A DNA stretch of 10,694 nucleotides from JBOGXB01 sp050694215 (lineage in GTDB: Bacteria; Actinomycetota; CADDZG01; WHSQ01): contig JBOGXB010000065.1 of the NCBI GenBank assembly GCA_050694215.1, positions 1 to 10,694 of the forward strand, in the 5' to 3' direction. Positions 7,255 to 10,694 of the stretch are shown piece by piece. Position 1 is the stretch's first letter. Each line of letters starts with the position of its first letter. Below the pieces are notes generated by a model. That model was not told where the DNA came from. It did not search any database and worked only from the letters and a program-made list of their open reading frames with translations. The translations under genes and the position numbers were made by a program.

Positions 7255-8137
7255 AGCCCAGTGCCTCACGCATTTTGTCGAGGTTGGTACGCATGACGTC
7301 GAGGTAGTCACCTCGCTCCGGGGGCGTCTCCAGGGGCGAGAGCACCTCGGCCCTGGCCCCCGTTTCGCGCGCGAGCGTCTCGGCGAGGTCGGGCGGCGCG
7401 AGCTCCTCGAAGAAAATCGTCGTGACCGCGTGCTCTTCCACGAAGAGGGCGACCTCTGCGAGCCGTCCGGGAGATGGTTCCCCCTCCGGGTCGACTCCCG
7501 CAATGCTCGTTTGACGGAGTCTGTAGCGCGCGGCGAGGTACCCGAATGCGGCATGGCTGGTCACGAACTCGTTTGAACGGCAGTTCGACAAGACGTCGGA
7601 ATAGTCGCGATCCAGCTCGAGCAGTTCTTTCTTGAGCGCCTCGGCGTTCGACTCGTAGCCATCGGTGCCGCCCGGATCGAGCGCTCCGAGCCGGGCTGCG
7701 ATCTGATCGGCGATGGTTGCCATGATCGTGGGGTCGAGCCATATATGGGGATCCGTCTGCTCGCCTTCCTCGACGCCCGGCAAGAGGCTTTTCCCCTCCA
7801 GCGCATCAAATCGCCGCGACGCATCGAGGCTCGCCACGACGTCCTCGACGGCGGGTTGGAAGCCGTGTCCGAGGTAGACAACGAGATCTGCCTCTGCGAT
7901 ATCCCGCACTTGTCCCGACGAGAGTTCGAGGTCGTGCGGCTCGACTCCGCCGGGAGTCAGGCTGTCGACCCGCACGGCGTCGCCTCCAACTCCCCCCGCC
8001 GCGAAGGCGAGCGGGTAAAAGGCCGCAACGACGTGCGGTCTACGGTCGTCCGAATCGCCCGATTCGCTCGTTCCGCCGCAGGAGACCGCAGTCAGTGCTG
8101 CGCACACGAGCGCCCTTGCGAAACGGGAACGAAGCAT
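7247..8137 (-). CDS. znuA: Zinc-binding lipoprotein of the ABC importer (cluster A-I)
   Basis: This 296-residue extracytoplasmic zinc receptor delivers zinc to ZnuB. Residues 1-20 (MLRSRFARAL, then a hydrophobic stretch ending in Cys20) form a lipoprotein signal with a slightly degenerate lipobox, AVSC. Metal ligands are His68 (VEPHDLE), His131 (DPHIWLDP) and His195 (TSHAAFGY). The third His is typical of zinc receptors, whereas manganese receptors have Glu there. The place where the fourth ligand Asp usually sits (xLDPL) reads LSPL, so the fourth ligand is absent or supplied elsewhere. The acidic His-rich loop of E. coli ZnuA is missing. Cys186 and Cys295 could pair. The start at 8137 was chosen because the upstream TTG at 8164 lies inside the operator. 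No Shine-Dalgarno sequence precedes the ATG, and the -10 element is 7 bases away, so the mRNA may be leaderless. Confidence 0.92.
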   Translation of the reverse strand: MLRSRFARALVCAALTAVSCGGTSESGDSDDRRPHVVAAFYPLAFAAGGVGGDAVRVDSLTPGGVEPHDLELSSGQVRDIAEADLVVYLGHGFQPAVEDVVASLDASRRFDALEGKSLLPGVEEGEQTDPHIWLDPTIMATIADQIAARLGALDPGGTDGYESNAEALKKELLELDRDYSDVLSNCRSNEFVTSHAAFGYLAARYRLRQTSIAGVDPEGEPSPGRLAEVALFVEEHAVTTIFFEELAPPDLAETLARETGARAEVLSPLETPPERGDYLDVMRTNLDKMREALGCE

Positions 8138-8144
8138 CGTGAGC

Positions 8145-8174
8145 AAGCTACTTGCAAATGACAACGGTTGTCAA
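8145..8174 (-). promoter_or_regulatory. Predicted promoter of the znuA-znuC-znuB-zur operon
   Basis: Read on the minus strand, TTGACA (8174-8169) is a perfect -35 hexamer. After 18 bases comes TAGCTT (8150-8145), which fits the loose TAnnnT -10 of high-GC bacteria. The expected transcription start falls at about 8138-8137, that is, at or next to the A of the znuA ATG, implying a leaderless mRNA. The -35 hexamer is embedded in the inverted repeat listed separately, so a repressor bound there would block RNA polymerase. Confidence 0.6.
8159..8173. promoter_or_regulatory. zur box: Predicted Zur operator (15-bp 7-1-7 inverted repeat)
   Basis: TGACAACGGTTGTCA is a perfect 7-1-7 inverted repeat centred on 8166. 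Fur-family operators, including actinobacterial Zur boxes of the TGAAAATGATTTTCA type, have this 7-1-7 architecture, and this site shares the TGA/TCA ends. It lies 22 bases upstream of znuA, overlaps the -35 element, and the operon it controls encodes Zur. The inner bases are more GC-rich than known boxes, so the exact consensus may be lineage-specific. Confidence 0.72.
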
Positions 8175-8238
8175 ATTCGCTACTGGCCGGTAACGAGTGA
8201 GGTGGAGCCGGCCCCGCGCTGAGGGATGCTCCAGACTT
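8175..8238. other. Short spacer between the M15 gene and the znuA promoter
   Basis: Both flanking genes read on the minus strand, so this stretch should hold the end of the M15 transcript. A weak 6-bp inverted repeat (ggccgg at 8185-8190, ccggcc at 8208-8213, 17-base loop) is the only structure seen. It has no T-run and is a poor terminator candidate. Read-through from the M15 gene into znuA would bypass Zur control unless something stops it. Confidence 0.3.
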
Positions 8239-9153
8239 CTAGTGACCGCTCTGCGAGAAATGCATCCAATCCTTGAGCGAGCTCCAGCGGCCCCCCCACC
8301 CCCACCCGATCGCGTCGAACGCGCGCGTCGCGATGTCCCCCTCGAAGATCATGCCGGGTCGGCGCCATTCTCGGTTGCCGTACGCACGGGCCAACTCGGG
8401 AGCCACCAACTCCCCGCGGAGGTAGGGGTTGTGGAAGGGATTGATATCAACCGCCAGCCCGTAGGCATGCTCTGACCATGTGCTGCCGAGCGTCGCCTGC
8501 CGGCATTCGAAAGAGGACGTGACATTTGTGTCACCGGTCGGCGCGGTGTGCCATGCGCGCTGTTCTTTTAGTGTGACGACACGCATCTCTTCAATGGGAA
8601 AACGTGCTTGGTAGAGGGCCCTGAACACCCCGACGAACTGTTCGGCCACCGACGCGTTGACGATCATCTCACCCGTATGAGGTTTGTGGTCGAAGCCCCA
8701 GAAGGTCGTCTTGAGGTAAGAGAGTTGGTCGAGCGAGACCGGGCACTTGGGTCTCCAAGTGGATCGCTCCACCACCGATCTCGGCACGGGGCCGATCGCG
8801 ACGGCAAAGCGACCCGACTTCGGGCGTGGAAAGAGATCAGTCGTAGGCAACCTGCGATTGCGCAGGATCGCGGGCGTGGGCCGGACCACGCCGAACCCGT
8901 CTGGTCGCAGCGGAAGCACGCGCGTGCCCAGCCAGGCAGGTCTCCTCGTAACCCACCGGTTGAGTGGACCCGACCGATCGGCTCGGGTAGTTGGTGGCGC
9001 CGGCTCGGCTGGGAGCGACTGAGTGGGTTCGGCGGTCGCTTCGAGAACGGGCGCTGCGGCGGGCGGCGGGGTTCCGCCGCTGCAGGCGGCAGCTACCGCC
9101 AGCAAGATGGGAGCAACAGCGAGAGCCGGGGGCAGAGAACGAGCCATAGACAT
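8239..9153 (-). CDS. M15-family D-Ala-D-Ala carboxypeptidase-like lipoprotein
   Basis: This 304-residue zinc peptidase is predicted to trim peptidoglycan stem peptides outside the membrane. Residues 1-24 form a lipoprotein signal (hydrophobic run, then LAVAAAC with Cys24). A Pro/Ala/Thr-rich linker (29-60) and a spacer of unknown fold (61-135) follow. The catalytic domain covers 137-304. The M15 zinc triad is visible as His229 and Asp236 in SEHAYGLAVD, and His298 in DWMHFS. Cys137 and Cys217 may form a disulfide. VanY and extensin-like relatives share this fold. The exact bond cleaved is inferred. The ATG at 9153 was chosen because it gives a normal signal peptide; an ATG at 9204 would add 17 basic residues, and one at 9147 would remove two. 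A TACGGT hexamer ends 5 bases before 9153, so a leaderless start is possible. It is divergent from the PAP2 gene. Confidence 0.88.
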   Translation of the reverse strand: MSMARSLPPALAVAPILLAVAAACSGGTPPPAAAPVLEATAEPTQSLPAEPAPPTTRADRSGPLNRWVTRRPAWLGTRVLPLRPDGFGVVRPTPAILRNRRLPTTDLFPRPKSGRFAVAIGPVPRSVVERSTWRPKCPVSLDQLSYLKTTFWGFDHKPHTGEMIVNASVAEQFVGVFRALYQARFPIEEMRVVTLKEQRAWHTAPTGDTNVTSSFECRQATLGSTWSEHAYGLAVDINPFHNPYLRGELVAPELARAYGNREWRRPGMIFEGDIATRAFDAIGWGWGGRWSSLKDWMHFSQSGH

Positions 9154-9279
9154 ACACGACCGTAATCCACGACACCGCTTATTCCGCCATGCGGCCGTCG
9201 CCATGGTGACCGAGACCTGAGAGTCGCCATCATTGCCTACGACGCGGCGTGTTCAGACCAGTTTCAGGAGCGCTCCTCC
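9154..9279. promoter_or_regulatory. Divergent intergenic region between M15 peptidase and PAP2 genes
   Basis: These 126 bp must hold the promoters of both divergent envelope genes. On the minus strand, TACGGT (9164-9159) is a possible -10 for the peptidase, without a recognisable -35. On the plus strand the only clear element is the ribosome site of the PAP2 gene at 9266-9270. No operator-like repeat is obvious apart from the palindrome at that ribosome site. Confidence 0.4.
9266..9277 (+). promoter_or_regulatory. Shine-Dalgarno of the PAP2 gene inside a 12-bp palindrome
   Basis: AGGAG at 9266-9270 sits 9 bases before the ATG at 9280 and decides that start. It forms the left half of the perfect palindrome AGGAGCGCTCCT (9266-9277). 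The RNA could fold back with a 4-base loop, pairing part of the ribosome site, or two transcripts could pair. The stem is short, so a regulatory effect is only a possibility. Confidence 0.5.
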
Positions 9280-10041
9280 ATGCTGTCTTCCATGCGCAAC
9301 TACGACGACACGGGCGAGCACGGCAAGGGTCGCTGGCTCCTGCGGCCCGCCTTCGAGCTGACCCTCCTGACCGCCGTTGCCGCCCTGGCCGGAACCCTCC
9401 TCTTTGGTGTCCAGAAGGCCGCAGGCCTATCGTGGGTAGACGGCGCGGCGCGCTCGGTTGTCGCGCTGCACGTTCATCCATGGATCAACCGCCTGATGAC
9501 CGAGATCACTTCCTTGGGTGGAGAGATCTATTTGTTCCTGGCCTTCTGCGCGCTGGCACTGTGGAGCTATCGGACCCGGGGTGGCCCGTGGGCGCGCTTC
9601 TTCACTCTCGTGATGGTCGGGGCGTTGGCGCTCGACAATCTGGTCAAGCCCCTGGTGGGCAGACCACGACCCGTCCTCGACCAGCTCGTCGGTGCAAGAG
9701 GCGCATCCTTTCCCAGCGGTCATGCGACGGCCACAACGGCCTTGCTCTTCGCGGTGGGCTACTACCTCGCTTCCGGCAGAGCACCAAGGATCCGCACCTG
9801 CATCTGGGCTACGGCGTTATTGGGCTCCGTTCTCATGGGTGTCACCAGGGTGTACCTGGGCGTTCACTGGCCGACCGATGTGATCGCCGGAATGGTTCTT
9901 GGCGCGGGCTGGACGGTCATGTGCGCTCGATCTCAGGAGGTCACGAAGCGTTTGTCGCTCGCGTCGGGCGCACCCCGGACATGGACACCTCGTGCACGCC
10001 TGGTCCTGACCATCCTCGCTCTGGGGGGATTCGCCAGGTAA
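9280..10041 (+). CDS. PAP2-family membrane phosphatase
   Basis: This 253-residue membrane protein belongs to the phosphatidic acid phosphatase type 2 superfamily, which removes phosphate from lipid phosphates such as undecaprenyl pyrophosphate or phosphatidic acid. The three-part signature is complete: KPLVGRPRP (123-131), PSGH (145-148, His148 acting as proton donor) and TRVYLGVHWPTD (189-200, with nucleophile His196 and supporting Asp200). About five to six hydrophobic segments surround it, starting at about 24-45 and 83-97. Motifs 2 and 3 should face the outside. The substrate cannot be read from the sequence. An undecaprenyl-PP role would suit the envelope genes on both sides but is inference. 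The start is set by AGGAG 9 bases upstream; a second ATG at 9292 lacks a ribosome site. The basic tail (219-240) is followed by a final short hydrophobic stretch. Confidence 0.92.
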   Translation: MLSSMRNYDDTGEHGKGRWLLRPAFELTLLTAVAALAGTLLFGVQKAAGLSWVDGAARSVVALHVHPWINRLMTEITSLGGEIYLFLAFCALALWSYRTRGGPWARFFTLVMVGALALDNLVKPLVGRPRPVLDQLVGARGASFPSGHATATTALLFAVGYYLASGRAPRIRTCIWATALLGSVLMGVTRVYLGVHWPTDVIAGMVLGAGWTVMCARSQEVTKRLSLASGAPRTWTPRARLVLTILALGGFAR

Positions 10042-10206
10042 TCCTTCCTCGAGCCGGAATCGAAGCGCGCCACAGAGAAACGACCAGCCATCCTCTACAC
10101 GCGCGCGTGAACGATTACGTGATTGCACGACTCCGACAAGTCGGCCACTATCACCCGTAGCTCATCCACTCCGCGTACCCGCAATCCGTCATGAGGAGGC
10201 TCTCTT
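10042..10206 (+). promoter_or_regulatory. Intergenic region upstream of the LPG-synthase-like gene
   Basis: This 165-bp gap, the longest in the window, lies between two plus-strand genes. A weak promoter can be drawn: TTGCAC (10123-10128), 17-base spacer, CACTAT (10146-10151). A tight 5-bp repeat, ccgac-aa-gtcgg (10133-10144), falls in the spacer, where a regulator could bind, but it is short enough to be chance. There is no T-rich terminator after the PAP2 gene, so read-through is also possible. Confidence 0.25.
10193..10199 (+). promoter_or_regulatory. Strong Shine-Dalgarno pointing to a CTG start
   Basis: GAGGAGG is nearly the full anti-Shine-Dalgarno complement, the strongest ribosome site in the window. 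It is 7 bases before the in-frame CTG at 10207. The ATG at 10191 overlaps this site and opens a different frame with no homology, so it is not the start served by it. Confidence 0.6.
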
Positions 10207-10694
10207 CTGGAGCAGACCCGTACCCCGGAGACGGGCAGGGTTTCACCGCGGCGCGTGGTGCAATCGGTCGCTGCCGCCGCGGTCGTGGGAGTCATCTTCG
10301 TCTATTTCCTGCCTCGTATCGTCGACTACGGGGAAGTATGGGCAGCAATTCGAGCGATGACGTGGTTGGAACTGCTTACGCTCGCGTCGCTGGGGGTGTG
10401 GAACCAAGCAACCTATTGGCTCGTTGAGATGTCCGCCAGGCCGGGGCTCGGCTACCGGCAGGCGATGAAGATCACTCAAGCGTCCACCGCGGTCTCCAAC
10501 ACACTTCCCGGTGGGGCTGCATTGGGGGCCGGTCTGCAGATCGCTATGTACGTCTCCTACGGGTTCGCCCGTCAAGACATCGCCCTCTCCTTGGCTCTAA
10601 CCGGTCTCTGGAACACCTTCGTCAAGCTGGGCATGCCGATCGTCGCTCTGCTGTTACTGGTGATCGGCGGAAATGCCGGCGGAGGACTCGTGGC
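10207..10694 (+). CDS. Lysylphosphatidylglycerol synthase-type (LPG_synthase_TM/YbhN-like) membrane protein, 3' end cut by window
   Basis: The first 162 codons of a polytopic membrane protein are present. After a short basic N-terminus come TM1 (about 18-38), a YGEVWAAIRAM amphipathic stretch, TM2 (54-73), the conserved loop with QASTAVSNTLPGG (91-103) and ALGAGLQIAMYVSYGF, then TM3-TM4 (125-155). This is the pattern of the UPF0104/LPG_synthase_TM family: the membrane half of MprF, stand-alone YbhN-like proteins, and actinobacterial glycolipid relatives. They are implicated in lipid modification or flipping. No start ATG exists in this frame. An in-frame TGA at 10192 limits the 5' end, and the CTG at 10207 has an ideal ribosome site. 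GTG codons at 10255 or 10258 would begin directly at TM1 and have only a distant AGGG. Whether a soluble aminoacyl-transferase domain follows cannot be seen. Confidence 0.82.
   Translation, partial: MEQTRTPETGRVSPRRVVQSVAAAAVVGVIFVYFLPRIVDYGEVWAAIRAMTWLELLTLASLGVWNQATYWLVEMSARPGLGYRQAMKITQASTAVSNTLPGGAALGAGLQIAMYVSYGFARQDIALSLALTGLWNTFVKLGMPIVALLLLVIGGNAGGGLV

Noticed and set aside
7255..7554. Upstream extension of the znuC reading frame
   Set aside because: It overlaps znuA and translates to Arg/Ser/Pro-rich sequence without family features. The ABC domain begins after the GTG at 7254.
8138..8164. TTG start at 8164 for znuA
   Set aside because: It would put the start codon inside the operator and upstream of the -10 element. 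The ATG at 8137 gives a normal lipoprotein signal.
9249..10160. Long open frame of 303 codons on the plus strand
   Set aside because: It is in a different frame from the intact PAP2 gene, which has all its motifs. The product is Arg/Gly-rich low-complexity shadow sequence typical of high-GC DNA.
10191..10427. Open frame starting at ATG 10191
   Set aside because: Its ATG overlaps the GAGGAGG ribosome site, and its translation resembles no family. The frame beginning at 10207 encodes clear membrane helices and a known family motif.
1..10694. CRISPR arrays, tRNA or rRNA genes, insertion-sequence ends
   Set aside because: Reading both strands I found no spaced direct repeats, cloverleaf candidates, or transposase-like proteins with terminal inverted repeats.

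Overview
The window is GC-rich, coding-dense DNA with little intergenic space. It most likely comes from an actinobacterium or a related high-GC Gram-positive lineage. The reasons are a Zur regulator very like the mycobacterial type, a lipoprotein M15 peptidase of the kind common in actinobacteria, a Tat-exported PhoX-like protein, and several genes without a Shine-Dalgarno sequence. The lineage is inferred from protein style, not from a marker gene. There are no RNA genes, insertion sequences, CRISPR arrays or prophage genes that I can see, and no gene-free stretch longer than 165 bp.

Layout. (1) 1-1404, plus strand: 3' part of a secreted PhoX/DUF839 phosphatase-like protein, followed by a strong hairpin. 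(2) 1518-4843, plus strand: a two-gene unit. The first gene is a large STAND-type ATPase (DUF4062, NB-ARC-like NTPase, helical repeats); its stop overlaps the start of tag (3-methyladenine DNA glycosylase I) in an ATGA. (3) 4840-8137, minus strand: a five-gene zinc operon in the order znuA, znuC, znuB, zur, VOC-family gene. It is headed by a 15-bp inverted repeat that looks like a Zur box overlapping the -35 element. The last gene converges on tag and the two share a CTAG stop tetranucleotide. (4) 8239-9153, minus strand: an M15 D-Ala-D-Ala carboxypeptidase-like lipoprotein. (5) 9280-10041, plus strand, divergent from it: a PAP2 membrane phosphatase. (6) 10207 to the window end, plus strand: the start of a lysylphosphatidylglycerol-synthase-type membrane protein, apparently starting at CTG behind an ideal ribosome binding site.

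How they work together. The clearest system is the high-affinity zinc importer: binding lipoprotein ZnuA, ATPase ZnuC and permease ZnuB, co-transcribed with its own repressor. This should give an autoregulated loop that switches on when zinc is scarce. The right-hand genes are all envelope-related (peptidoglycan trimming, lipid-phosphate hydrolysis, lipid-modifying or lipid-transporting membrane protein). The STAND ATPase-tag pair is the least explained part: a signalling ATPase of unknown trigger, translationally coupled to a DNA-repair enzyme.
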